Source: Hymenobacter busanensis (GTDB lineage Bacteria > Bacteroidota > Bacteroidia > Cytophagales > Hymenobacteraceae). Taken from it: a stretch of DNA of 64,000 nt. Positions within the stretch are counted from its first letter, which is position 1; every line of letters begins with the position of its first letter. This document shows, piece after piece, positions 9,091-17,465 of the stretch. Location of the stretch: assembly GCF_008727865.1 (NCBI RefSeq), contig NZ_VTWU01000006.1, forward strand, positions 62,001 through 126,000, written 5' to 3'. The notes beneath the pieces are model-generated. The model made no database searches. It saw only the letters and a program-made list of their open reading frames with translations, and had not been told where the DNA came from. The position numbers and the translations under genes are program-made.

Positions 9091-9606
9091 CTAAGCGAAA
9101 GGACTGGGCGGCGAAGCAGCCTGCCGGCGAACAATACGCCGGAAAGCCGGCCGCAACACCCAATACAAGCCCAGCACCACCGGCACCGAGCCGGCCAGCC
9201 AGAGCAGCAGCGCCCCCAGCTCGGCCCGCCAAAACAGCTGAAAGGCTCCGGCCAGATCGTTAGTGAACAGGTATTTGAGGCGCGCCAGCGTGAGCTGTGC
9301 CGCGCTGGGGCCGCCCAGCAGGCCGGCACCAAACCGCATCAGCGGCAGCAGAATCAGGATTTGCACCGGGCTCATCAGGTGACTGACCAGCAGCATGGTG
9401 GCCACATTCAGGCGCAGCCACATGGCCACGGCCGTCCCCAGCAGAGTGGTGAGTCCCAGCACCGGCACCAGGCCGCACGAAGCCGCCAGGGCCACGGTGA
9501 GGGCCAGCTGCTCGGGCGCGAGGCCCTGCCGCAGCTGCCCCAGCACGGGCTCGACTACGCGGCGGCGGAAAAAGCCCGGAGCGGGCGCAACTGATTCAGT
9601 GGACAT
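9091..9606 (-). CDS. DUF2062 membrane protein
   Basis: The 171 aa product carries the DUF2062 pattern: an FFRRRVVEPVLGQLRQG amphipathic start, GLAPEQLALTVALAASCGLVPVLG and further hydrophobic helices, with a conserved NVATMLLVSHLMSP segment and three or four transmembrane helices in all. In other organisms DUF2062 domains are found alone or fused to glycosyltransferases; the function is unclear. Start at ATG 9606; the upstream extension to 9888 runs over the divergent BrkB gene and is rejected. Confidence 0.85.
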   Translation of the reverse strand: MSTESVAPAPGFFRRRVVEPVLGQLRQGLAPEQLALTVALAASCGLVPVLGLTTLLGTAVAMWLRLNVATMLLVSHLMSPVQILILLPLMRFGAGLLGGPSAAQLTLARLKYLFTNDLAGAFQLFWRAELGALLLWLAGSVPVVLGLYWVLRPAFRRIVRRQAASPPSPFA

Positions 9607-9718
9607 AGGCTTGACTCGGAACGACGTGGGCCACGGGCGGCAACAGGCGGCCTGCGCCAGCCGTTTGTAGCTACATTCGCCACCGGGCCGGCTTTGCTTA
9701 CGGCCCCTTTCGCCCCGC

Positions 9719-10666
9719 ATGACAAAGGTACGACCGGCACCGGACCGGCCCCACCATTTCTGGCTCGATTTCCTGCGCCTGCTGCGCCGCGCCGCCCGCG
9801 AGCTGTCGGCCCACGACCCGCTGCGGCTGGGCGCGGCCACTGCGTTTTTCACCACGTTTGCCCTGCCGCCCATCCTCATCCTGTTCACCAGCGTGCTGGG
9901 CGCCCTCTACCCCGCGTCCATCGTGCGCACGGCGCTGCTGGAGAAACTTTCCGACCTCATCGGCGACACCGGCGCAGGCCTGCTGGAGCAGATTGTGCAG
10001 AACGTGACCAACATCGAGCGGAGCCGGCTGGTAACGGTGCTGGGCATAGTGTTCTTGCTGTTTGTGTCGACTACGCTGTTCGTAGTCATCCAAAATTCCC
10101 TCAACGACTTATGGCAGGTGCGGCCCCGGCCCGCCAGCGGCCGGCTGGGCAGAGTGCTGCGCGAACGGGCCCGCTCCGGCAGTCTGCTGTTGGTCACGGC
10201 CGTGCTGGCCGTGGCCGCGCTGGTGGTCGATTCGCTGCTGCATTTGCTGGGCGACTACATCCACGAATTTGACCCCACGTTCACCTATTTCCTGTTTCAG
10301 ATACTGAATTTTGGGGCCTCGATGCTTATACTGATGCTGTGGTTTGGGGCCACGTTCCGCAACCTGAGCCACGCCCGCGTGCCCTGGCCGGCCTTGTGGC
10401 GCGGGGCCCTGCTCACGGCCGTGCTCTTCGAGCTGGGCCAGCGGCTGCTGGGCCTGCTGCTGCAGCCGCGCAACCTGGGCCCGATTTACGGCCCGGCCGC
10501 CTCGCTGGTGCTCTTGCTGCTGTTCGTGTTCTACTCGGCCATGATGTTTTATTTCGGCGCCAGCTTCACCAAAGCCTACGCCCAATACAGCGGGCAGCCC
10601 ATTCGGCCCAAGCCCTCGGCGGTGAGCTACCGACTGGTGAACCTGCCGGAAGCAGAAGAGGCGTAG
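9719..10666 (+). CDS. YihY/BrkB family inner membrane protein
   Basis: The 315 aa membrane protein has about six transmembrane helices and the YihY/BrkB landmarks: a basic N-terminus, LGAATAFFTTFALPPILILF in the first membrane segment, a long loop before VFLLFVSTTLFVVIQNSLNDLW, and the C-terminal NLGPIYGPAASLVLLLLFVFYSA. The family was once called ribonuclease BN by error and is now thought to be a transport or envelope protein. Its stop codon TAG is also the first three bases of the next gene's -7 box. Confidence 0.9.
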   Translation: MTKVRPAPDRPHHFWLDFLRLLRRAARELSAHDPLRLGAATAFFTTFALPPILILFTSVLGALYPASIVRTALLEKLSDLIGDTGAGLLEQIVQNVTNIERSRLVTVLGIVFLLFVSTTLFVVIQNSLNDLWQVRPRPASGRLGRVLRERARSGSLLLVTAVLAVAALVVDSLLHLLGDYIHEFDPTFTYFLFQILNFGASMLILMLWFGATFRNLSHARVPWPALWRGALLTAVLFELGQRLLGLLLQPRNLGPIYGPAASLVLLLLFVFYSAMMFYFGASFTKAYAQYSGQPIRPKPSAVSYRLVNLPEAEEA

Positions 10667-10671
10667 CTTTG
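10664..10671 (+). promoter_or_regulatory. -7 box TAGCTTTG overlapping the BrkB stop codon
   Basis: An exact TAnnTTTG match begins with the TAG stop of the upstream gene. ATG 10693 of the DEAD-box helicase is 21 nt past its end, so the helicase can have its own promoter although the genes are close. Confidence 0.55.
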
Positions 10672-10692
10672 CAGCTTACTTCTTTGCCGAGC

Positions 10693-12108
10693 ATGTCTGC
10701 CGAACCGACCCCAACGACTACCCCCACGCCCACCGATTTTGCCGCCCTCGGCCTTGCCGAACCGCTGCAACGTGCCCTGGCCGAGCTGGAATACACCCAG
10801 CCCACCGCCATTCAGGCGCAAGTGGTGCCGCTGGTGCTGGCCGGGCAAGACATTGCGGGCCAGGCGCCCACCGGCTCGGGCAAAACCGCCGCCTACGGCC
10901 TGCCCATTCTGCAGCAGGTTGATTTGCAGCTCGACGCCGTGCAGGCGCTCATTCTGGTGCCCGCCCGCGAGCTGGTATTGCAGGGCCGCGCTGAGCTGAA
11001 ACGCTTGGGCAAATACCTGCCGAACCTGCGCGTGGCCGCGTTCTACGGCGGCCACAGCTTTTCCGAGGAAGCCAAGTCGCTGAAGCAGGCGCCGCAGGTG
11101 GTTATTGCCACGCCCGGCCGCTTGTTCGACCACTTGGACCGCCGCACCATCGTGCCCAACAACCTCAAGGTGCTCATCATCGACGAGGCCGACAAGCTGC
11201 TGGAGCTGGGCTTTCAGGAGGTGCTGGCCAACATTGTGATGCGCCTGCCGCGCCGCCGCCAGACCCTGCTATTTTCGGCCACCATGCCCGACAAGGTGCT
11301 GGACCTGGTGCGCAAAAACCTCACCCGCCCCCGCCAGGTGCAGGCCGACGTAGAGCGCGAAACCTTGCCCGAGTCTTTGACGCTGCTGGGCCACGTGGGC
11401 ACGGCCGAGCAAAAGCCCGCCGCCCTCTACCACCTGCTGCAACGCCCCGAAACCGGCCGCGCCTTGGTGTTCTGCAACACCCGCCAACGTTGCGAGGAGC
11501 TGGCCCGGTTCCTCGTCAGCCGGGGTGTGGCGGCCGAGGTGCTGCACGGCAAAATGCCCCAGCCCGAGCGCGACAAGGCCCTGCTGAAGCTGCGCAACGG
11601 CTCGGCCCTGGCCCTTGTGGCCACCGACGTAGCCGCCCGCGGCGTCGATGTGCACGCCCTCGACACGGTTATTCAATACGAGGCGCCCGACAAGGTTGAC
11701 ACGTTCCAGCACCGCGCCGGGCGCACGGCCCGCGCCGGGGCCGCCGGCACCGCGCACATGCTGGCCACGCCCGCCGAGCAGGCCCACGTGCAGCGCTTCC
11801 CGCTCTCAAAGCCCGTGCAGTGGACCAAGATGAAAGTGGAGGCCCTGCCGCCCGCCACCAAAGCCGCCAAACCCACTTCGGTAACGCTGCACGTGTCGGC
11901 CGGGCGCAAAGACAAAGTCAGCGCGCACGATTTGGTGGGCGCCATGGTGAACGTGGCCGGCGTGGCCCGCGAAGACGTGGGCCGCATTGAGGTGTTCGAC
12001 CACTACAGCTACATCACGGTGCCGCGCCAGCTGGGCCCCGAGGTGCTGCAGCGCCTCACTGGCGCGCGGGTGAAGGGCAAGAAAATCCGCGTGAGCGAGG
12101 TGCGGTAG
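10693..12108 (+). CDS. DEAD-box RNA helicase with DbpA-type RNA-binding domain
   Basis: The 471 aa helicase has all core motifs: the Q-motif region at 17-53, motif I APTGSGKT at 58-65, PARELV, TPGRL, motif II DEAD at 164-167, motif III SAT, and HRAGRTARAG in motif VI. The C-terminal 75 residues (from about 397, SVTLHVSAGRKDK to GKKIRVSEVR) look like the RRM-like DbpA domain that binds 23S rRNA hairpin 92, so a role in large-subunit assembly is likely. The frame is open upstream to 10339, but ATG 10693 follows the promoter and gives the usual N-terminus. The phosphatase-like gene starts 4 nt after its stop. Confidence 0.93.
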   Translation: MSAEPTPTTTPTPTDFAALGLAEPLQRALAELEYTQPTAIQAQVVPLVLAGQDIAGQAPTGSGKTAAYGLPILQQVDLQLDAVQALILVPARELVLQGRAELKRLGKYLPNLRVAAFYGGHSFSEEAKSLKQAPQVVIATPGRLFDHLDRRTIVPNNLKVLIIDEADKLLELGFQEVLANIVMRLPRRRQTLLFSATMPDKVLDLVRKNLTRPRQVQADVERETLPESLTLLGHVGTAEQKPAALYHLLQRPETGRALVFCNTRQRCEELARFLVSRGVAAEVLHGKMPQPERDKALLKLRNGSALALVATDVAARGVDVHALDTVIQYEAPDKVDTFQHRAGRTARAGAAGTAHMLATPAEQAHVQRFPLSKPVQWTKMKVEALPPATKAAKPTSVTLHVSAGRKDKVSAHDLVGAMVNVAGVAREDVGRIEVFDHYSYITVPRQLGPEVLQRLTGARVKGKKIRVSEVR

Positions 12109-12111
12109 CCG

Positions 12112-12471
12112 GTGGCGCAAGACCTTTCTACCGCCCGCCAGCTGCTGTTCATCTGCAGCCAGAACCGCTGGCGCAGCCTTTCGGCCGAACGACTCTTCGA
12201 CGACCACCCACACCACGAGGCCCGCTCGGCCGGCACCGAGCCGGGCGCCCGCGTGCGCGTAACGGCCGGGCACCTGGGCTGGGCCGACGCGGTGTTTGTG
12301 ATGGAGCGCCGGCACGCCGACATCCTGCGGCAGAAGTTCGGCGAGGCGCTGGCCGGCAAGCCCGTCGTGTGCCTGCGCATCCCCGACAAGTTTCAGTTTC
12401 TCGACGCCGTGTTACTGGATTTGCTGCGCGAGCGGCTGCGGGAGCATTTGGGGCCGGCAGCTTTCGGCTAA
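12112..12471 (+). CDS. Low-molecular-weight protein tyrosine phosphatase-like protein
   Basis: The 119 aa protein starts with a P-loop CX5R motif, FICSQNRWRSLSAE (C15, R21), followed by the serine and the SAGTEPGARVRVTAGHL segment typical of the short LMW-PTP-like family in bacteria. It ends with a CLRIPDKF segment where classic LMW-PTPs have the catalytic DPY region, so the general acid differs. It starts at GTG 12112, three bases after the helicase stop, which suggests co-translation. Substrate unknown. Confidence 0.8.
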   Translation: MAQDLSTARQLLFICSQNRWRSLSAERLFDDHPHHEARSAGTEPGARVRVTAGHLGWADAVFVMERRHADILRQKFGEALAGKPVVCLRIPDKFQFLDAVLLDLLRERLREHLGPAAFG

Positions 12472-12546
12472 CGATTCATTTATATTCAGAGCGGCAGTCT
12501 CTTACTTAGTCGGTTATCGTTAAAACAACTATTTGCAGAGCTATTT

Positions 12547-12945
12547 ATGCAGGTTGAAGAAATAATCATAGGTCTGATAATTCACTTATTCGTGCCACTT
12601 ATCGGGTTATCATTTTTTTTGATTATTGTAAATCGAATGCAACGTGCACATGTTGGTGATGCGCCAATTCTGGAACTATTCGTTGTCTTCGCCACGTACG
12701 GCGGGCTTCTACTTATCGTCTTGACTGGCTTGTTTTGGCAATGGTCAGGCATGGCTTCTCTCGGAACGTTTTACTCGATTTTGGGCGGGCCAGTAGTTCT
12801 GGCTGCCGCTGCATATCGCCTCCGCCGCAAAAGGGATATTTCCGTTTACCATGAATTGACGTTTATATCTAGTATTTTATACCCCTTTATTGCCATCGGC
12901 TTGATATTAATAATAGCCGTGCTTATAGCATTATTTGGTAAGTAA
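12547..12945 (+). CDS. AT-rich four-helix membrane protein of unknown function
   Basis: The 132 aa product is almost entirely hydrophobic, with four predicted transmembrane helices (about 5-27, 42-62, 70-88 and 105-130) and a basic loop RLRRKRD near residue 92. No family is recognised. Base composition is clearly more AT-rich than its neighbours, with runs such as ATTTTTTTTGATTATTG, which suggests later arrival. It is flanked by AT-rich non-coding sequence on both sides. Confidence 0.65.
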   Translation: MQVEEIIIGLIIHLFVPLIGLSFFLIIVNRMQRAHVGDAPILELFVVFATYGGLLLIVLTGLFWQWSGMASLGTFYSILGGPVVLAAAAYRLRRKRDISVYHELTFISSILYPFIAIGLILIIAVLIALFGK

Positions 12946-13042
12946 TTTCTTCTAACGGCTATTTAAAACCGTGGATTAACAAGAATGTCTATCCAGCCAA
13001 GCGGCCACAACCCTAGCTTGCCGCCTCCCGTTTGCGCCCTAG

Positions 13043-13984
13043 ATGCTTTACTTCCTGGGTCTGGTCGTGCTGGCCGGCATTTTCTTCCTGATTTACCGCT
13101 ACGTAACCGGCGGCTCCCGTGAGCGGGCTGCGGTATTGCGGCAACCCTTTCCCGAGGCCTGGCGCACTATTCTTACCGAGCGCGTGGCCTTCTACTCGGC
13201 CCTCACCGACACCGAAAAGCTGCGCTTCGAGAAGCAGGTGCAGCTGTTTTTGGGCCGCACGCGCATTACCGGCATCAAAACCAGCATCGACGACGCCACG
13301 CGCCTGCTGGTAGCCTGCTCGGCAGTCATTCCCATTTTCGGCTTCCGCGGCGGCTGGGAGTACGATAACCTAGGCGAAGTGCTGGTGTTTCCCGATGCCT
13401 GGAAACTCGACCGCGACACCGAAAGCGAGGTCAAGCCGCTGGAAGGCACCCTGCTCGGCTCGGTGCAGAACTTCCAGACCGACCACTACATGCGCCTCTC
13501 CAAGGCCGCGCTGGAGCAAGGCTTTCGCGACGCCAAGGACAAGCAGAACGTGGGCATCCACGAGTTTGCGCACCTGCTGGACGAAGCCGACGGCCAGATC
13601 GACGGCGTGCCGCTGCTGATGCTGCCGCCCGCCCTCGTGCCCGAATGGAAGCGCCTGATGCACGAGGAAATTGAGCAGATACGGGCCGGCAAATCGAGCA
13701 TCGGCGACTACGGCGGCACCAGCACCTCGGAGTTTTTTGCGGTGGTGCTGGAGTATTTCTTCGAAAAGCCCGAACAGCTCGAAGCCAAGCACCCCGAGTT
13801 GTACCAGTTGCTCACCCGCACGTTCCGGCAAGACCCCGGCTTGCGCTTCGCCCGCTTCGACCCGCGCACCTTGCTCAAGAAAGCGCCCAAGCGCCTCGGG
13901 CGGAATGACCCGTGCCCCTGTGGCTCGGGCGAGAAGTTCAAGAACTGCTGCCAGCTGACGCAGGAGGCCGAAACGGCCGCGTAA
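13043..13984 (+). CDS. Zinc-dependent M90/MtfA-like peptidase with C-terminal SEC-C motif
   Basis: The 313 aa protein begins with one transmembrane helix (about 3-20). The MtfA-like domain follows, with the zinc motif HEFAH at 173-177 and a downstream Glu in SEFFAVVLEYFFE as the likely third ligand. MtfA in E. coli is a peptidase that also binds the Mlc repressor; Mlc is not present here, so the role is open. The C-terminus carries a complete SEC-C motif, GRNDPCPCGSGEKFKNCC, a small zinc domain first known from SecA. A weak -7-like TAGCTTG is at 13014-13020, about 20 nt upstream. Confidence 0.88.
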   Translation: MLYFLGLVVLAGIFFLIYRYVTGGSRERAAVLRQPFPEAWRTILTERVAFYSALTDTEKLRFEKQVQLFLGRTRITGIKTSIDDATRLLVACSAVIPIFGFRGGWEYDNLGEVLVFPDAWKLDRDTESEVKPLEGTLLGSVQNFQTDHYMRLSKAALEQGFRDAKDKQNVGIHEFAHLLDEADGQIDGVPLLMLPPALVPEWKRLMHEEIEQIRAGKSSIGDYGGTSTSEFFAVVLEYFFEKPEQLEAKHPELYQLLTRTFRQDPGLRFARFDPRTLLKKAPKRLGRNDPCPCGSGEKFKNCCQLTQEAETAA

Positions 13985-14026
13985 AAAGTAGGCTATCTGC
14001 CTGCAGCTAGTTCTGCAGAGGACCGT

Positions 14027-14554
14027 TCAGTTACTGAAAACACCCTCATTGACGAGCCCGTTGACGAATGACTCAAAATCCGGGGCCAACAAGGTGATTT
14101 TGTAGTCTCGCTCCTGATCGACATGCACCACCGCTGGCTCTCCGGTGGGGCCACAAGTAGAATAGTCAAGCATTATTATCTCATGACCGGCTGAAGGACA
14201 GTCGCAAATGCACACGCCAATGGCTGGGTAGCCCCACTCATCGAGCATGAACTGGCTCCCCAATTCTCCGCACAACGAATAAGGTTTGCGGTGCCCAATG
14301 GCAGCAATACCGCTGATAGCCACGTGGTCATCGGCCCAGGAAGTGGGCTCAGATGTCGGGAAGCATGTATTACGCGGGATTCCGCCGTTGTGGCTTTTCA
14401 TCAACTGGATGTAGAAAGCCGGCAGTTTGTACCCTAGTTTGGCTTCAATGGCCTGAATCAGTTCATCGGAAGGTGCGGGCTCCACAGAGGCGTCAAGTGC
14501 ATAGTCATTATCGTCCCAGAACGGTTGCGAATTGGAAATAGGATGCGTTTCCAT
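14027..14554 (-). CDS. SMI1/KNR4 family protein
   Basis: The 175 aa protein has SMI1/KNR4 features: the EAKLGYKLPAFYIQLMKSHNGG segment (about residues 38-60) and a later DEWGYPAIGVCICDCPSAGH region, with a C-terminal FESFVNGL helix. In bacteria this superfamily often includes immunity proteins of contact-dependent or polymorphic toxins, but no toxin gene is next to it here, so it may be a stand-alone copy. ATG 14554 is preferred over an extension to 14590. Confidence 0.8.
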   Translation of the reverse strand: METHPISNSQPFWDDNDYALDASVEPAPSDELIQAIEAKLGYKLPAFYIQLMKSHNGGIPRNTCFPTSEPTSWADDHVAISGIAAIGHRKPYSLCGELGSQFMLDEWGYPAIGVCICDCPSAGHEIIMLDYSTCGPTGEPAVVHVDQERDYKITLLAPDFESFVNGLVNEGVFSN

Positions 14555-14620
14555 GTTGAATAGGCGATGATGGCCGCAAATGAGGCGCAAGGTAATCAGC
14601 TCGGTAATCCGCTACGGTGC

Positions 14621-14628
14621 TACATTTG
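14621..14628 (+). promoter_or_regulatory. -7 box TACATTTG of the M2 peptidase gene
   Basis: An exact TAnnTTTG match ends 28 nt before ATG 14657. Confidence 0.55.
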
Positions 14629-14656
14629 GTTACCAAGGCCCTCACTCCTGCTTCCC

Positions 14657-16510
14657 ATGAAAAAACACCTGCTCCCGGTTCTCGCGGCTACGGCGCTGCT
14701 CGGCGCCTGCGCCCAAAAGGCCTCGGCGCCCGCGGCCACCGTTACGGTGCCGCCCGCCGAGCCTGCCGCCCAACCCGCGTCGCTCGACTATTCGGCCCTC
14801 ACCAACGATTTCCTCACAACGTATTCCACCGAATACCAGCGCCTCTACACGCAATCGAGTGAGGCGGAGTGGCGCTCCAACACGCACATTGTGCCCGGCG
14901 ACACAGCCAATGCCGCCGCCACGGCCCGCGCCAACGAGGCCTTTGCCGCCTTCACCGGCAGCGCCCAGAACATCGACGAGCTGCGCCGCCTGCTGCGGCA
15001 CCAAGACCAGCTGAACCCACTGCAGGTGAAGCAGCTGCAAACGGCCCTTTACAACGCCGCCGGCTCGCCCCAAACCATTGCCGACGTGGTGAAGCGCCGC
15101 ATCAAGGCCGAAACCCAGCAGACCGAGAAGCTCTACGGTTTCACCTACAAATACGGCGGCAAAGCCGTGACGACCAACGACCTCGACGAGCTGCTGCGCA
15201 AGGAGAAAAACGTGGCCAAGCGCCAGCAGGTGTGGGAAGCCAGCAAGGCCATCGGCCCTACGCTGAAGGAAGGCCTGCTGAACCTGCGCGGCCTGCGCAA
15301 CCAAACCGTGCAGGCCCTCGGCTACCCCGACTACTTCACCTACCAGGCCTCCGACTACGGCATGACGCGGGACGAGATGATGGCGCTGGTGCGTCGCATC
15401 AACGACGAACTGCGCCCGCTCTACCGCGAACTGCACACCTACGCCCGCTACGAGCTGGCCAAAAAATATGGGCAGAAACAGGTGCCCGATTACCTGCCCG
15501 CTCACTGGTTGCCCAACCGCTGGGGCCAAGACTGGAGCAGCATGGTGGACGTGAAAGGACTAAACCTCGACGCTGTGCTGGCCAAGAAGGGTGCCGAGTG
15601 GCAGGTGAAGCAGGCCGAGCGGTTCTACCAAAGCTTGGGCTTTCCGGCCCTGCCGGCCACGTTCTGGGAGAAATCGAGCTTGTACCCGCTGCCGGCCGGC
15701 GCTGCCTACAAGAAGAACAACCACGCCTCGGCCTGGCACATGAACCTCGACCAGGACGTGCGCAGCCTGATGAGCGTGGAAGGCAACACCGAGTGGTACG
15801 AAACCACCCACCACGAACTGGGCCACATCTACTACTACCTCACCTACACCAACCCCGACGTGCCCGTGCTGCTGCGCGCCGGCGCCAACCGCGGCTACCA
15901 CGAAGCCATGGGCAGCCTCATGGGCCTGGCCGCTACGCAGAAACCGTTCCTGGCCGGCCTGGGTTTGATTGACCCCAAAACCCAAACCGACCAGACGCAA
16001 ACGCTGCTCAAGGAAGCCCTCAACTACGTCACGTTCATTCCCTTTGCCTCGGGGGTGATGAGCGAGTGGGAAAACAGCTTTTACGCCGAAAACCTGCCCC
16101 AGGACCAGCTAAACGCCAAATGGTGGGCGCTGGCCAAGCAGTACCAGGGCATTGTGCCGCCCACCGCGCGCGGCGAAAATTACCTCGACCCGGCCACCAA
16201 AACCCACATCAACGACGACCCGGCGCAGTACTACGACTACGCCCTGAGCTACGTCATCCTGTTCCAGCTCCACGACCACATTGCCAAGAACATCCTCAAG
16301 CAGGACCCGCACGCCACCAACTACTACGGCAACCAGGAAGTGGGCAAGTTCCTGCGCGACATCATGTACCCCGGCGCCTCGGCCGACTGGCGTCAGCTCT
16401 TGCGCGAGAAAACCGGCGAAGACCTCTCCGCCCGCGCCATGGTCGACTACTTCCAGCCGCTGATGACCTACCTGAAGCAGCAGAACAAAGGCCGGAAATA
16501 CACGATGTAA
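14657..16510 (+). CDS. M2 family (ACE-like) metallopeptidase lipoprotein
   Basis: The 617 aa enzyme belongs to the angiotensin-converting-enzyme family of zinc dipeptidyl carboxypeptidases. It has a signal peptide with lipobox-like LLGAC (Cys about 17), so it is probably a periplasmic or outer-membrane lipoprotein. The zinc motif HELGH is at 386-390 (THHELGHIYYYL), and the third ligand Glu is in NRGYHEAMGSLM about 24 residues later. The length matches bacterial M2 enzymes with one catalytic domain. The next gene starts on the stop codon (TAATG), so the two are translationally coupled. Confidence 0.93.
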   Translation: MKKHLLPVLAATALLGACAQKASAPAATVTVPPAEPAAQPASLDYSALTNDFLTTYSTEYQRLYTQSSEAEWRSNTHIVPGDTANAAATARANEAFAAFTGSAQNIDELRRLLRHQDQLNPLQVKQLQTALYNAAGSPQTIADVVKRRIKAETQQTEKLYGFTYKYGGKAVTTNDLDELLRKEKNVAKRQQVWEASKAIGPTLKEGLLNLRGLRNQTVQALGYPDYFTYQASDYGMTRDEMMALVRRINDELRPLYRELHTYARYELAKKYGQKQVPDYLPAHWLPNRWGQDWSSMVDVKGLNLDAVLAKKGAEWQVKQAERFYQSLGFPALPATFWEKSSLYPLPAGAAYKKNNHASAWHMNLDQDVRSLMSVEGNTEWYETTHHELGHIYYYLTYTNPDVPVLLRAGANRGYHEAMGSLMGLAATQKPFLAGLGLIDPKTQTDQTQTLLKEALNYVTFIPFASGVMSEWENSFYAENLPQDQLNAKWWALAKQYQGIVPPTARGENYLDPATKTHINDDPAQYYDYALSYVILFQLHDHIAKNILKQDPHATNYYGNQEVGKFLRDIMYPGASADWRQLLREKTGEDLSARAMVDYFQPLMTYLKQQNKGRKYTM

Positions 16511-17382
16511 TGCGAAATCAGCTGCTGAAATCGGTGAAATCAATCCACTGGCTCGTTTTGCTGCTAGGCCTGCTATGCGCTCCGCCGGCAGCTAGGGCGC
16601 AAACCAAAGCCCCGTCCGCAGCCAAACCGCTGGTCATCGGCGAGACGTTTACGCTCGACTCCAAAGTACTGGGCGAAACGCGCACGCTGAACGTGTACCT
16701 GCCGGGCGGCTATGCCAAATCCACCACGATGCGCCTACCGGTGCTCTACATGCCCGACGGCGGCCTGAACGAGGACTTCCTGCACGTGGCCGGCCTCGTG
16801 CAGATTTCCGTCGACAACGGCACGATGCGGCCGTTCATTCTCGTGGGCATTGCCAACACCGAGCGGCGGCGCGACATGACCGGCCCCACCGACGTAGCCG
16901 AAGACCGGAAGATTGCGCCCCGCGTAGGCGGCTCAGCTGCGTTCCGCCAGTTCATTCGTACCGAGCTGATGCCCGCCGTGCGCGCCCGCTACCGCACCAC
17001 CGACGAAACCGCCATCGTCGGCGAGTCGCTGGCCGGGCTGTTTGTGGTGGAAACCCTGCTGCTCGAGCCCGACCTGTTTACCTCGTACATAGCCATCGAC
17101 CCCAGCGTGTGGTGGAACAAGAACGCCCTCGTAAACCAAGCCCCAAAACTACTGCATGCCCACGCCAGCCAGCTTGCTGGCAAAGCCGTGTACCTGACTG
17201 CCAGCAGTCATGGCGACGTAGCCACCATGCGCCAGCTCGCCGATGGGCTGAAAAGCACCGAGGCCCAAACCAAGTTGCGCAGCACCTACGACCCGCTGCC
17301 CGACGAAACCCACGGCACCATTTACCACCCGGCGGCGCTGCGGGCGTTTCGGCTGCTTTTCAAGCCGCCCGCTGCGAAGTAA
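16510..17382 (+). CDS. Exported alpha/beta-hydrolase, Fes/IroE-type putative esterase
   Basis: The 290 aa product has a Sec signal peptide ending AARAQ (about residue 31). The mature part resembles the putative esterase family (PF00756): LNVYLPGGY near the start, LPVLYMPDGG, FILVGIANTERRRDMTG, and the nucleophile elbow GESLAG (Ser at about 177). ETHGTIYHPA near the C-terminus supplies the catalytic His. ATG 16510 overlaps the peptidase stop by one base. Substrate is unknown; relatives cleave siderophore or acyl esters. Confidence 0.88.
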   Translation: MRNQLLKSVKSIHWLVLLLGLLCAPPAARAQTKAPSAAKPLVIGETFTLDSKVLGETRTLNVYLPGGYAKSTTMRLPVLYMPDGGLNEDFLHVAGLVQISVDNGTMRPFILVGIANTERRRDMTGPTDVAEDRKIAPRVGGSAAFRQFIRTELMPAVRARYRTTDETAIVGESLAGLFVVETLLLEPDLFTSYIAIDPSVWWNKNALVNQAPKLLHAHASQLAGKAVYLTASSHGDVATMRQLADGLKSTEAQTKLRSTYDPLPDETHGTIYHPAALRAFRLLFKPPAAK

Positions 17383-17411
17383 ATACCCTTCTCATTTTGA
17401 TTCAATAGTAT

Positions 17412-17451
17412 AAACAGAAAAAGCCAGGCAAACGCCTGGCTTTTTCTGTTT
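17412..17451. terminator. Bidirectional terminator between esterase and pirin genes
   Basis: A perfect 18-bp stem (arms 17412-17429 and 17434-17451) with a 4-nt loop AAAC has A and T runs on both sides. It separates two convergent genes and can end transcription from either side. Confidence 0.92.
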
Positions 17452-17465
17452 ACTGGTGCCTTCTA

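Noticed and set aside
14027-14554. SMI1/KNR4 protein as immunity partner of a toxin system
   Set aside because: Neighbours are a peptidase and an MtfA-like protein; no Rhs, LXG or CdiA-like toxin gene is nearby.
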